A DNA stretch of 32,542 nt from Clostridia bacterium. Lineage in GTDB: Bacteria > Bacillota > Clostridia > Oscillospirales > CAG-272. Below are positions 26,621 to 32,542 of this stretch, piece by piece. Below the pieces are notes generated by a model. The model had not been told where the DNA came from. It saw only the letters and a program-made list of their open reading frames with translations, and made no database searches. The DNA is taken from positions 1 to 32,542 of the forward strand of contig JAFUPK010000113.1 in NCBI GenBank assembly GCA_017481265.1, in the 5' to 3' direction. Within the stretch, counting starts at the first letter, position 1; every line of letters begins with the position of its first letter. Position numbers and translations under genes: made by a program.

Positions 26621-26644
26621 ACCAATGTTCGCAAGCGAACGCAT

Positions 26645-26717
26645 AGGGGTATAGCTCAGTTGGTAGAGCAGTGGTCTCCAAAACCACGTGTCCTGAGTTC
26701 GAGTCTTAGTGCCCCTG
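26645..26717 (+). tRNA. tRNA-Trp (anticodon CCA)
   Basis: Acceptor AGGGGTA/TGCCCCT, D-stem AGCTC/GAGC, anticodon stem GTGGT with loop CTCCAAA, and T-arm CTGAG-TTCGAGT-CTTAG, with discriminator G. CCA is not encoded. It is divergent from tRNA-Arg and is the last clearly chromosomal gene before the mobile region. Confidence 0.93.
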
Positions 26718-26719
26718 AA

Positions 26720-26773
26720 AAGAAAACCCTTTGAAATCAAGGCTTTCTTGATTCAAAGGGTTTTCTTTTTTCT
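26720..26773 (+). terminator. Terminator of tRNA-Trp
   Basis: A long stem with arms around 26720-26741 and 26747-26768 pairs AGAAAACCCTTTGAA with TTCAAAGGGTTTTCT and ends in T6. From 26774 to 26937 there is AT-rich sequence without a gene; the left edge of the element may lie here or in the tRNA 3' end. Confidence 0.85.
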
Positions 26774-26937
26774 AAGTTTGCTCGTGAGTTGTTCCTTATT
26801 TGCTAATTGTTGTATGCTTTTTTATTATCAAATCCTCGTTGTATAGCTGTTGATAGGCATCTTCGCGCGCGTACCGTGCGAAAAAATTACACACAAACAT
26901 AGTGAACATTTTTCGCCGTTCCTCTCCGCTTGCTTTA

Positions 26938-27600
26938 TCACATATCAATTCCGTGCAGTGAGTTCTCGTAAAGAAAGCGTTTCAGATTATCGCCCTCTCC
27001 TGTGTTGTAAAATTCAAGTAGAAGTACATTGAACCTCTCCATGTGACGGTCGGTGATCGTCAGAACTCCGGCGCCGTGTGAGATCAGGATCTTATTAGCA
27101 AGTGTCATGCTTGTGCGCTTATTGCCATCCCAAAAAAGCTGACGTCTTGCCCCCCATGCGAAAGCATCCAGTGCCTTTTCAGTCCACGAAACATCACGCG
27201 ACAAGATCTCTTCGAGTTCACGTGACACTTCCTCAGCTACCGGCACAGGTGGAATATAATCTGTACCCGAAATACCTACCTTGCCAGTGCGTAGCTTACC
27301 CCACGCAAGAGCTTCATTACGTGCTATATATTCATTAAGGCGGCACACATATTCGAGCGTTACAGGTTCTTCTGACGTGCTCAGAAGGTATTTCCATGCG
27401 TCGCGCATATTAAGTATTGCTTGTATATCATCAAGTGCTACATCAGGCACATTAACGCCGTCGAGGATTGTCTTTGTCTGTGGAAACGTTACTGCACGGT
27501 TCTCCATGCGCATCCCACAGTACACGTTTTCATCCCACTTCTTTTTTGCGACAAAGAGATTTTCTTCCGGGGTTAGTTTGTATTTATCAGGATAGTTCAT
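26938..27600 (-). CDS. Fic/DOC-family protein lacking the catalytic histidine
   Basis: A 220-residue Fic-fold protein. Fic enzymes transfer AMP or other phosphoryl groups from nucleotides using H-x-F-x-(D/E)-G-N-(G/K)-R. Here the motif reads QLFWDGNKR with Gln154 in the histidine position, while the phosphate-binding DGNKR part (158-162) is intact. It may be inactive as a classical AMPylase or use another chemistry. The start is ATG 27600: GGAGGG seven bases before it lies in the end of the RHH gene. It is one base after that gene's stop, so the pair forms a tight two-gene unit resembling a toxin-antitoxin module. The ORF can be read to 27636 but that start has no good ribosome site. Confidence 0.8.
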   Translation of the reverse strand: MNYPDKYKLTPEENLFVAKKKWDENVYCGMRMENRAVTFPQTKTILDGVNVPDVALDDIQAILNMRDAWKYLLSTSEEPVTLEYVCRLNEYIARNEALAWGKLRTGKVGISGTDYIPPVPVAEEVSRELEEILSRDVSWTEKALDAFAWGARRQLFWDGNKRTSMTLANKILISHGAGVLTITDRHMERFNVLLLEFYNTGEGDNLKRFLYENSLHGIDM

Positions 27601-27601
27601 A

Positions 27602-27814
27602 TTATTGCCCTCCAGTATTTTTTTCATCTCTTTCAATGGTTTCCCAAATTGCGCGATTTATAAAACTGTTTACGCTTTCTCCGCGTTTTTTTGCGTGTTC
27701 TGAAACAGCTTCTTTGTTTCCCTTCGGCATTGTAAGGTTTACACGGTCGTATGCTTTATCAATGTAACGATTGACACAAGCTTGCTGTTTTTTGCTAACT
27801 TTGCTTTCGGACAT
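27602..27814 (-). CDS. Ribbon-helix-helix (Arc-like) DNA-binding protein, probable antitoxin
   Basis: A 70-residue basic protein. The segment YDRVNLTMPKGNKEAV then HAKKRGESVNSFINRAI reads as the beta-strand, helix and helix of an Arc/MetJ-type dimeric repressor. ATG 27814 follows AGGAGG with eight bases' spacing. It lies directly upstream of the Fic-like gene. Three copies of an 18-bp palindrome stand in front of it, over both its own promoter and a divergent one, as expected for an autoregulating antitoxin. Antitoxin function is inference. Confidence 0.75.
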   Translation of the reverse strand: MSESKVSKKQQACVNRYIDKAYDRVNLTMPKGNKEAVSEHAKKRGESVNSFINRAIWETIERDEKNTGGQ

Positions 27815-27838
27815 GCCTTTCACCTCCTATTATATATT

Positions 27839-27867
27839 ATTATAACGCATAACACTATTTGTGTAAA
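27839..27867 (-). promoter_or_regulatory. Promoter of the RHH-Fic unit
   Basis: On the minus strand, TTTACA (27862-27867), a 17-base spacer and TATAAT (27839-27844). The first operator palindrome (27854-27871) covers the -35 and part of the spacer. Confidence 0.7.
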
Positions 27868-27948
27868 TAGCTAATGTGCACAATAATATTTGCGTAAATA
27901 GTATCAAAGTTTAGTCAACATTCCATCTTGACTATTTGCGCAAATAGT
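27854..27948. promoter_or_regulatory. Three copies of an 18-bp palindromic operator
   Basis: Consensus ACTATTTGCGCAAATAGT occurs at 27854-27871 (three changes), 27885-27902 (two changes) and 27931-27948 (perfect). Centres are 31 and 46 bases apart. Copy 1 overlaps the leftward promoter and copy 3 fills the spacer of the rightward promoter, so one protein could control both directions. The neighbouring RHH protein is the obvious candidate. Confidence 0.82.
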
Positions 27949-27956
27949 GTTATAAT
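27928..27956 (+). promoter_or_regulatory. Rightward promoter with operator in its spacer
   Basis: TTGACT (27928-27933), a 17-base spacer and TATAAT (27951-27956). The perfect palindrome 27931-27948 lies between and across the elements. It would drive a leader of about 270 bases before the gene at 28234. Confidence 0.78.
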
Positions 27957-27982
27957 ATAATCACAAGGTAAGACAAGCCGCC

Positions 27983-28101
27983 GGAAACACACAAGCCACA
28001 AAGTGAGCACAGGTAACAATCTCGGTAGTCAAACCCAAATAGAACGGCAAACGGATGGAAACAGATACGCCACAGAGTGAGCTAGGTAACAATCTCCGCA
28101 G
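27983..28101 (+). ncRNA. Two imperfect 46-base repeats forming a likely structured RNA
   Basis: Repeat A (27983-28028) and repeat B (28057-28101) share GGAAACA, CCACAxAGTGAGC and AGGTAACAATCTC, with 74 bases from start to start. Each can fold with a short hairpin CAC-AxA-GTG, a GAG/CTC pairing and outer stems. The outer stems use different bases: CCG/CGG with GAC/GTC around A, and CGG/CCG with AACGGC (28043-28048)/GCCGTT (28101-28106) around B. Conserved cores inside compensating stems suggest an RNA domain in tandem. I do not recognise the motif as a known riboswitch; the fold was done by eye. Confidence 0.5.
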
Positions 28102-28123
28102 CCGTTAGATCGGGAAAAAGAAA

Positions 28124-28228
28124 TGCCCTCTCGCTAAGCATTGGACCGCTTGAGAGGGCACGAGCTCCCGGAGAAATACAGGAGCTGTAAATTCATTATA
28201 CTACAGCTCCACTAAAAAGTAAAGGAGA
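28124..28228 (+). promoter_or_regulatory. Leader hairpins with competing pairings ahead of the 28234 gene
   Basis: A hairpin has 9-bp arms TGCCCTCTC (28124-28132) and GAGAGGGCA (28152-28160). Downstream, GGAGCTGTA (28181-28189) pairs with TACAGCTCC (28202-28210), but GGAGCT can instead pair with AGCTCC at 28163-28168. The freed CTCC at 28207-28210 could then reach the GGAG of the ribosome site near 28223-28226. These exclusive pairings look like a translational switch. No U-run follows the stems, so termination is less likely. Confidence 0.45.
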
Positions 28229-28233
28229 AAATC

Positions 28234-28509
28234 ATGAGCACACAGGAACTTACAAAGAAGGTCAGAGAGCTAAAGGAGCTGAAAACAATGGCTGAGGAAC
28301 TTGCGGCTGAAATCACCGCTATCGAGGACGAAATCAAAGGGGTAATGACAGCACAGGGAACGGATGAGCTTTCCGTAGACGTTTTCAAGATCAGATGGAA
28401 GGCCGTGGAAACTACACGCTTTGATTCAACCGCGTTCAAGAATGCCTATACAGATCTGTACTGCAAATTTACAAAAAGAACATCAAGCAAGCGATTTACA
28501 ATCGCGTGA
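28234..28509 (+). CDS. Small coiled-coil protein of mobile elements, unknown function
   Basis: A 91-residue protein. The first 45 residues are a charged heptad-like helix (KKVRELKELKTMAEELA then EITAIEDEIKGVM). The remainder, VDVFKIRWKAVETTRFDSTAFK and FTKRTSSKRFTIA, is a compact beta-rich tail. I associate this family with integrative elements of gut Bacillota but know no function. AAAGGAG lies seven bases before ATG 28234. It is the first gene behind the long leader. Confidence 0.7.
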   Translation: MSTQELTKKVRELKELKTMAEELAAEITAIEDEIKGVMTAQGTDELSVDVFKIRWKAVETTRFDSTAFKNAYTDLYCKFTKRTSSKRFTIA

Positions 28510-28523
28510 GAGAGGGAAAGAGC

Positions 28524-28922
28524 ATGAACGAGGCACATAACACCACGGCAAACAATGCCGCCCTTGACGCATCAGAAAACGTCACAACCACATTAACACG
28601 AGAAAATATGCTCCTCATATCAGAAGAAACATTCGAAGCAAGCTGCGCGCTTGAACAGGCATTTAGAATAACTGACGATTTCCGAAGTAGATTTGTTGAC
28701 ACGATACGTGCGCCTGAGGAACTTCTACGTGGTGGAAAAACCGCACAAAGTTTTTACAATCGTATGCAAGCCTTGATTTTCTGCATATGGGATTATATTT
28801 ATAAAGCAAAAGTGGAACTTGAACTTGTCAGCGGAAATCTTTCCGAACAAACAAAAGCATACTTAACCGATGCGCATCGCATTGTGGATCTTCACGCACT
28901 ATCCGATAGCATGTCACATTAA
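28524..28922 (+). CDS. Hypothetical protein
   Basis: A 132-residue soluble, mostly helical protein with no motif I recognise (central part ASCALEQAFRITDDF and QSFYNRMQALIFCIWDYIYKA). The ATG 28524 start, with AGGG eight bases upstream, is preferred over GTG 28506, which overlaps the previous stop. It is probably co-transcribed with the coiled-coil gene. A hairpin terminator follows within 20 bases. Confidence 0.6.
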   Translation: MNEAHNTTANNAALDASENVTTTLTRENMLLISEETFEASCALEQAFRITDDFRSRFVDTIRAPEELLRGGKTAQSFYNRMQALIFCIWDYIYKAKVELELVSGNLSEQTKAYLTDAHRIVDLHALSDSMSH

Positions 28923-28938
28923 ATCACTCTATAGACTG

Positions 28939-28988
28939 ATATGCACCTCAAAAAGTTAGACACTTTAGAAGGTGCATATTTTTATTTT
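28939..28988 (+). terminator. Terminator hairpin resembling an IS3-type end remnant
   Basis: Ten-bp arms 28939-28948 and 28970-28979 are followed by a T-rich tail (28980-28988). The loop contains CTCAAAAAGTTAGACAC, a sequence like the ends of IS3/IS150-type elements, but no transposase fragment is present. It separates the convergent plus- and minus-strand gene blocks. 28989-29092 holds nothing else recognisable. Confidence 0.6.
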
Positions 28989-29092
28989 CAAAATGAGCAA
29001 TACTGCAAAATGTAGTACTGGCTCCACATACTCAGGCTTCCGCCGAGAGGGCGAAGTGTGTTACATATAGCGCGCAATGGAACACTTACGTA

Positions 29093-29986
29093 TCAAATAT
29101 TTTGTTTTTTCTGCCATTCTCTGAATTTTGCGGCTTCCTCAGCTCGTGCTCGTATAGCTTTTTCGCGGCGCCGAGATTCACCCACTGCAGCAACCCTCAT
29201 AGGACACATCTCTAATATTCGGTCATATATTCGATTTAGTTTGCGTTCTCTATCATTTGTAGGAGTAGTCAACTCAAGCTCAGATATATCTAAATTTGTC
29301 GTAACGATGATAGGAAGTCCGCTTGTATACCGTCTGTCTACTACATCATTGACACGGGAAAAATTGTAAGCATTGGGATTCTCCACTCCTAAGTCGTCTA
29401 TTACTACAAGATCGCATGCATTGAGCATAGAATCAACATTTCTCATTTGATCAGGTGTATATGACATAAGACGCGGGATATTTGTAACATAGACCCTAAT
29501 GCCTTGTTCTAATAATGCGTTAGCAATACACGTGGCATAAAATGTCTTTCCGGTTCCACAATTACCGTAAAAAATTATTCCTTGACCGCGTTCTTTTTGA
29601 TTCACCCATTCATCAACATAATAACGTGCAATTTGTGATGCTTGGCAGTTTGGAGTTTCGTCGTTTTCAAATGTATTATTTCCGTAAGCAGCATCGCTCA
29701 ACCCCTCTCGGCGGAGCCGTTCAACCATAATACGATGTTTGTTCCTCTTACGAGCTTCTTCTTTGGCGGCATTTTCACTCTTTATACAGTCGCATGGTAT
29801 TCCTACCTCCTCTCCATCTCCGAAGGGAGAGGTCATCGTCTTTGCTTTTTTGCACACGCCACAATAGCAATGGCCGTCCTCTCCAACATAATCCGTGTCA
29901 TTCTTGTTATCAAGACTCTTGTTTATAACATCAGCGCATATATCTTTAGTGGTTATACCAATGCTGTTTGTATTATTGTTATTCAT
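29093..29986 (-). CDS. DnaC-like helicase loader ATPase
   Basis: A 297-residue AAA+ protein of the DnaC/IstB type that would load the replicative helicase at the element's origin. An N-terminal Cys-rich region (CYCGVCKKAK then PCDC) may bind zinc. Walker A is YGNCGTGKTF (Lys147) and Walker B is LVVIDDLGVE. A sensor-like VTTNLDISEL follows. ATG 29986 is chosen because AAGGAG lies seven bases upstream; the frame extends to 30202 but inside the preceding gene. It overlaps that gene by eight bases, indicating coupling. Confidence 0.82.
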   Translation of the reverse strand: MNNNNTNSIGITTKDICADVINKSLDNKNDTDYVGEDGHCYCGVCKKAKTMTSPFGDGEEVGIPCDCIKSENAAKEEARKRNKHRIMVERLRREGLSDAAYGNNTFENDETPNCQASQIARYYVDEWVNQKERGQGIIFYGNCGTGKTFYATCIANALLEQGIRVYVTNIPRLMSYTPDQMRNVDSMLNACDLVVIDDLGVENPNAYNFSRVNDVVDRRYTSGLPIIVTTNLDISELELTTPTNDRERKLNRIYDRILEMCPMRVAAVGESRRREKAIRARAEEAAKFREWQKKQNI

Positions 29987-30749
29987 TTTTCGTCTCCTTA
30001 TCTGTGTCATATGATTCGAGATATTCAAAAAAATCGTTAGTTGTGTATTCGGGAACGGTGCGTCTGCCATTTGCAGTATATATAGGTGCGTTAAGGTACC
30101 CGTCGAATTTTGATCCAAATAGCGTTTCAGGTCTGAGGAATTTTTCAAACTCTGTTCCACGCCATTCTTCGCACTTCTTATCGATAACAGTACAAAAATC
30201 ATTTACTGTGTATCCCTCTCCAAGACGTGCGTTAATATGTGACTGTGTTGCTTTGGAAGTATGTTTATATGCCGTCCCTGCTTTTTCATTCAGGTAAGAA
30301 ATAATTGCAACATACGCACCGGCATTTGGATTCTTATTTGTATTGGATTCGGATTGTATTGTATTGGATTCAGACAGACAACTTGCTGACATTTGACAGC
30401 TACTTGCTGTCGCGTCTGTTTCAGGTGGTTCGGGGTACTTACGATACTTGTTTCTGATTCGTTGATGTTTGGCCCATGTGGGAAAGAACAAATAAGGCCT
30501 GCCATCCACATAATAAGAGCGTAATAGGCCAGCAGAGACAAGGTTTGAAACAGCATCTTCAATAGCTTTCTTTGTAACGTTTTCTCTAGTCGGGAAAAGG
30601 ATGCTTTTAAGAAACACAATACGTCCGTCAAGGCACCCATAATCATCAGCTGTAACAATCATACGGTAAAACACAACTTCTTCAAACCACGAAAGTCTAT
30701 CAATTTGGTGGCTTTGCTTTACGGATTCTTTGATGATCCTGTTCGGCAT
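29979..30749 (-). CDS. Phage replication protein (replisome organiser-like, conserved phage C-terminal domain)
   Basis: A 256-residue protein. The N-terminal part (DRLSWFEEVVFYRMIVTADDYG, LRSYYVDGRPYLFFPTWAKHQ) is a winged-helix, DnaD/primosome-like region. After a Ser/Asn-rich linker comes the phg_2220_C-type (PF09524) domain: ISYLNEKAGTAYKHTSKATQ, NARLGEGYT, and RPETLFGSKFDGYLN. Such proteins bind the origin and recruit the DnaC-type loader encoded next. The start codon 30749 has only GGAAAGG at a long spacing. It lies seven bases after the upstream HTH gene. Confidence 0.82.
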   Translation of the reverse strand: MPNRIIKESVKQSHQIDRLSWFEEVVFYRMIVTADDYGCLDGRIVFLKSILFPTRENVTKKAIEDAVSNLVSAGLLRSYYVDGRPYLFFPTWAKHQRIRNKYRKYPEPPETDATASSCQMSASCLSESNTIQSESNTNKNPNAGAYVAIISYLNEKAGTAYKHTSKATQSHINARLGEGYTVNDFCTVIDKKCEEWRGTEFEKFLRPETLFGSKFDGYLNAPIYTANGRRTVPEYTTNDFFEYLESYDTDKETKNE

Positions 30750-30756
30750 ATTTCAT

Positions 30757-30999
30757 TCACAGCCTTTCCGGGATCTTGCGTATACCGCTATGCATAACGG
30801 ATGCCCTCTCGGTTGCAGGATTAGCGAGATAACTCTGAAGGGTATCGAGATTAACGAGATACTTTTTTCCTGCAGTTATATATGGAATTTTTCCATCGAG
30901 CAACAGCCTACGTATCGCGTGTGGAGTTATAGCTGTCGATGGATCAGCGGCTTTTATCTCGCTATAAGCTTCTTTTATAGTTCTCATTCTCGGTGTCAT
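30757..30999 (-). CDS. Small HTH protein, excisionase-like
   Basis: An 80-residue protein with a MerR/excisionase-type winged helix: IKEAYSEIKAADPSTAIT, PHAIRRLLLDGKIPYITAGKKYLVN, then DTLQSYL. These proteins usually act as excisionase or as an activator of early genes. ATG 30999 has GGAG six bases upstream, and the gene begins one base after the stop of the preceding HTH gene. Residues further upstream in the same frame overlap that gene and are not used. Confidence 0.72.
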   Translation of the reverse strand: MTPRMRTIKEAYSEIKAADPSTAITPHAIRRLLLDGKIPYITAGKKYLVNLDTLQSYLANPATERASVMHSGIRKIPERL

Positions 31000-31000
31000 A

Positions 31001-31189
31001 CTATACTCCCTCTCTTTCTGATGCAATTTCGTCGATAATGCTGAGAAGCTTTTCTTTTTCGGCGCGTTCAAGTTCATGACGTAGCTTGCGTGTCATGGTT
31101 GGCTCTGATATTCCAAGACGTCCGGCAACCTCGTGCAGATACACATTTTTCATTTTAGCTGTCTCTCGTATTTCAGTATTCTTTAGCAT
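31001..31189 (-). CDS. Small HTH (Cro-like) regulator
   Basis: A 62-residue protein with a single helix-turn-helix: NVYLHEVAGRLGISEPTMTRKLRHEL. It is the first gene of the leftward block, opposite the XRE repressor gene, in the position of a phage Cro. ATG 31189 has AGGAGG eleven bases upstream. The frame runs up to 31300, but that would start upstream of the promoter -10, so the short form is preferred. Confidence 0.7.
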   Translation of the reverse strand: MLKNTEIRETAKMKNVYLHEVAGRLGISEPTMTRKLRHELERAEKEKLLSIIDEIASEREGV

Positions 31190-31271
31190 TTTTTTCTTAA
31201 CCTCCTGTAATTTTATATTGACAACCCACATTTTGTGTGATATTATGATGATGAGGATTGTTGCTGATATT

Positions 31272-31335
31272 ATTATATCGCAACACTTGCGTTGTGTCAA
31301 TGCGTTTGTTGCTCTAAATTAATACATGCAACAAA
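31272..31335. promoter_or_regulatory. Divergent control region: leftward promoter and operator palindromes
   Basis: On the minus strand, TTGACA (31295-31300), a 17-base spacer and TATAAT (31272-31277) form a consensus promoter for the replication block. CGCAA-CAC-TTGCG (31279-31291) lies within its spacer. A second inverted repeat, TTTGTTGC (31305-31312) and GCAACAAA (31328-31335), sits on the repressor side. This is the layout of a repressor/Cro switch. No clear consensus promoter for the rightward repressor gene was found. Confidence 0.7.
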
Positions 31336-31376
31336 ATAGCACACACGGATATCATAAAAGGACAAAGGAAACAGTT

Positions 31377-32186
31377 ATGACAAACGAAATATTTGCTAAA
31401 AGGCTCGTAGAGCTTAGAGAAAAAAGAAGCATTTCGCAACAGCAGCTTGCAGATGCTATCGGAGTTACCCGTCAAAGTCTTAGCTTATACGAAAGAGCCG
31501 AGAGAACAATAAACATTGAACTCTTGGCCGCAATCGCAAAATATTTCGGCGTTACTTCTGATTACCTTCTTGGATTATCCGATGTAGCAACACCGAATAT
31601 TGAAGAACGGGCAATCTGTGAAAAAATCGGCTGTTCAGAGAGGGCATTACAAACATTACGTCAGTTATTTGGTTATCTTGATCCTGTGGAGCGTAAAAGA
31701 GTTGATAAACAATTGGACGCATTGGGAATAACTTTAACAGAGCGCAACGGCGAATTTGAGTCAAATCTCACGGAAGATTTTATAGCAGAAATATGCGATG
31801 ATGGTTTTCTGATGGAAAATCTATTGAGAGCAGTAGTGTGTCGTGTTCGTTTTTTGGATGGATCTGAACGTGAGGAGGAATTGACAAACACATATATTGA
31901 GAGGAAACATGAACTTGATGAATTAATAAAAGCAAATACCGAGAAATCCGATGAGTATTGGGAAGAATTTCATTTGATCGCAAAAGACAGCCAAGCTCGA
32001 TTTGAGCAGCTGAATAGAATGGAAGATGTGGCAGACACAGCAGAATGGCGATTACAAAAAACTGTTTCTCATATTCTTGAAAGACTTGTGATAAAAGCAC
32101 GCGAGCGTTATGTTCTTCAGGATTCACAGGTGAACGATAAGGTTACAGGAGAATTGGTTGAGTATGTAGATCGTTATTTGTTATAA
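31377..32186 (+). CDS. XRE-family repressor of the element
   Basis: A 269-residue protein with an N-terminal HTH_3 domain: FAKRLVELREKRSISQQQLADAIGVTRQSLSLYERAERTIN, then YFGVTSDYLLGLSD. The C-terminal part is helical and charged, with no LexA-type protease dyad that I can see, so induction by RecA cleavage is not indicated. ATG 31377 has AAAGGA upstream; an in-frame start at 31326 would fall in the operator region. It is divergent from the Cro-like gene and directly upstream of the integrase. Confidence 0.8.
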   Translation: MTNEIFAKRLVELREKRSISQQQLADAIGVTRQSLSLYERAERTINIELLAAIAKYFGVTSDYLLGLSDVATPNIEERAICEKIGCSERALQTLRQLFGYLDPVERKRVDKQLDALGITLTERNGEFESNLTEDFIAEICDDGFLMENLLRAVVCRVRFLDGSEREEELTNTYIERKHELDELIKANTEKSDEYWEEFHLIAKDSQARFEQLNRMEDVADTAEWRLQKTVSHILERLVIKARERYVLQDSQVNDKVTGELVEYVDRYLL

Positions 32187-32207
32187 TAGTTTTCAAGGAG
32201 GTACCCT

Positions 32208-32542
32208 ATGGCAAGCGTTATAAAGAGAGGCAACACATACACTATCCGCGTATCTCTTGGTTACGACATTAATGGCAAGCAGATTCAAAAATTCACAACA
32301 TGGAAACCCTCTCCGGGAATGACTAAGGCACAGATCGAGAAAGAACTTGAACGTCAGAAGATCCTTTTCGAAGAGAAGTGCCGAAGCGGTCGCGTTCTTG
32401 ATAGTTCTACACGTTTTGGGGACTATGCGGAATACTGGATGCAGGAATACGCAGAAAAACAACTCAGAGCATCTACTATATCAGGATACAAGCTTATGCT
32501 CCGCCGCATCGTGCCGGCACTCGGACACATTCGCCTTGAAAA
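32208..32542 (+). CDS. Tyrosine recombinase / integrase, N-terminal part (runs off the window)
   Basis: The first 111 codons of a phage-type integrase. The start MASVIKRGNTYTIRV is the three-stranded arm-binding domain found in Tn916/phage integrases. FGDYAEYWMQEYAEKQLR followed by STISGYKLMLRRIVPALG is the SAM-like core-binding domain. The catalytic R-H-R-Y domain lies beyond the window end. AGGAGG is eight bases before ATG 32208, and the gene follows the repressor by 21 bases on the same strand. Confidence 0.88.
   Translation, partial: MASVIKRGNTYTIRVSLGYDINGKQIQKFTTWKPSPGMTKAQIEKELERQKILFEEKCRSGRVLDSSTRFGDYAEYWMQEYAEKQLRASTISGYKLMLRRIVPALGHIRLE

Larger units (their letters stand above)
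26774..32542. mobile_element. Small integrative element (satellite- or prophage-like), right end outside the window
   Basis: From the tRNA-Trp terminator to the window end the genes are of phage/element type: Fic with RHH partner, small unknown proteins, DnaC-like loader, phage replication protein, two small HTH proteins, an XRE repressor and a tyrosine recombinase. The sequence is visibly richer in A+T than the 26 kb before it. No capsid, portal or terminase genes are seen. The left limit is approximate and no att repeat could be tested because the right end is missing. Confidence 0.65.

Noticed and set aside
27983..28922. Type III toxin-antitoxin (ToxIN/CptIN-like), suggested by tandem RNA repeats before a gene
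   Set aside because: Repeat size fits, but neither downstream protein resembles the ToxN/CptN fold and the hairpin lacks a terminator U-run. Kept only as an alternative to a riboswitch-like leader.
30003..30202. N-terminal extension of the DnaC-like protein by 72 codons
   Set aside because: It lies wholly within the replication protein gene in another frame; ATG 29986 has a perfect AAGGAG.
31190..31300. N-terminal extension of the Cro-like protein
   Set aside because: It would begin upstream of the leftward promoter -10 and is hydrophobic and unlike HTH regulators.

Overview
The window looks like chromosomal DNA of a Bacillota/Clostridia bacterium, probably an uncultured gut-type relative of the Oscillospirales or Christensenellales. 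The grounds are strong AGGAGG-type ribosome binding sites, TTG starts with good Shine-Dalgarno sites, sigma-A promoters of the TTGACA-17-TATAAT type, tRNA genes without encoded CCA, and the clostridial gene orders nusG_II-Gx-apbE and miaB-ylbF-mutS-mutL. This is inference; there is no rRNA here to settle the taxon.

Layout. (1) 0.2-4.2 kb, minus strand: a surface-polysaccharide control operon with a membrane-anchored Ig/cadherin-like protein and two tandem Wzz/BY-kinase fusion proteins. The second kinase ends in a tyrosine cluster made of 15-base DNA repeats. (2) 4.3-7.4 kb: two divergent glycosidases, a GH29-like alpha-fucosidase relative and a GH36/raffinose-synthase-like alpha-galactosidase. 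(3) 7.4-8.6 kb: a repeat-rich intergenic stretch and an MBL-fold hydrolase. (4) 8.7-22 kb, plus strand: a long housekeeping run holding NusG-II protein, Gx transporter, ApbE lipoprotein, miaB, ylbF, mutS, mutL, an RDD protein, tgt, lplA and a zinc-ribbon/beta-helix membrane protein. (5) 22.3-26.2 kb: a three-gene unit under its own strong promoter and palindromic operator, pairing an old-yellow-enzyme/enoate-reductase-type flavoenzyme with both subunits of an aconitase X-type dehydratase. (6) 26.4-26.7 kb: two divergent tRNA genes, Arg(ACG) and Trp(CCA). (7) About 26.8 kb to the end: an AT-richer mobile element. It carries a ribbon-helix-helix/Fic module with three operator palindromes, a tandem-repeat structured leader, two small genes of unknown function, and a divergent repressor-integrase versus HTH-replication-DnaC block.

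The best candidates for something undescribed are the aconitase X plus flavin reductase operon (a predicted dehydrate-then-reduce pathway on an unknown hydroxy acid) and the leader at 27983-28228. In that leader two related repeats can form the same outer stems with different bases, followed by mutually exclusive hairpins ahead of a small gene. The Fic-like protein lacks the catalytic histidine. The element as a whole resembles a small satellite-type integrative element rather than a full prophage, but its right end lies outside the window.
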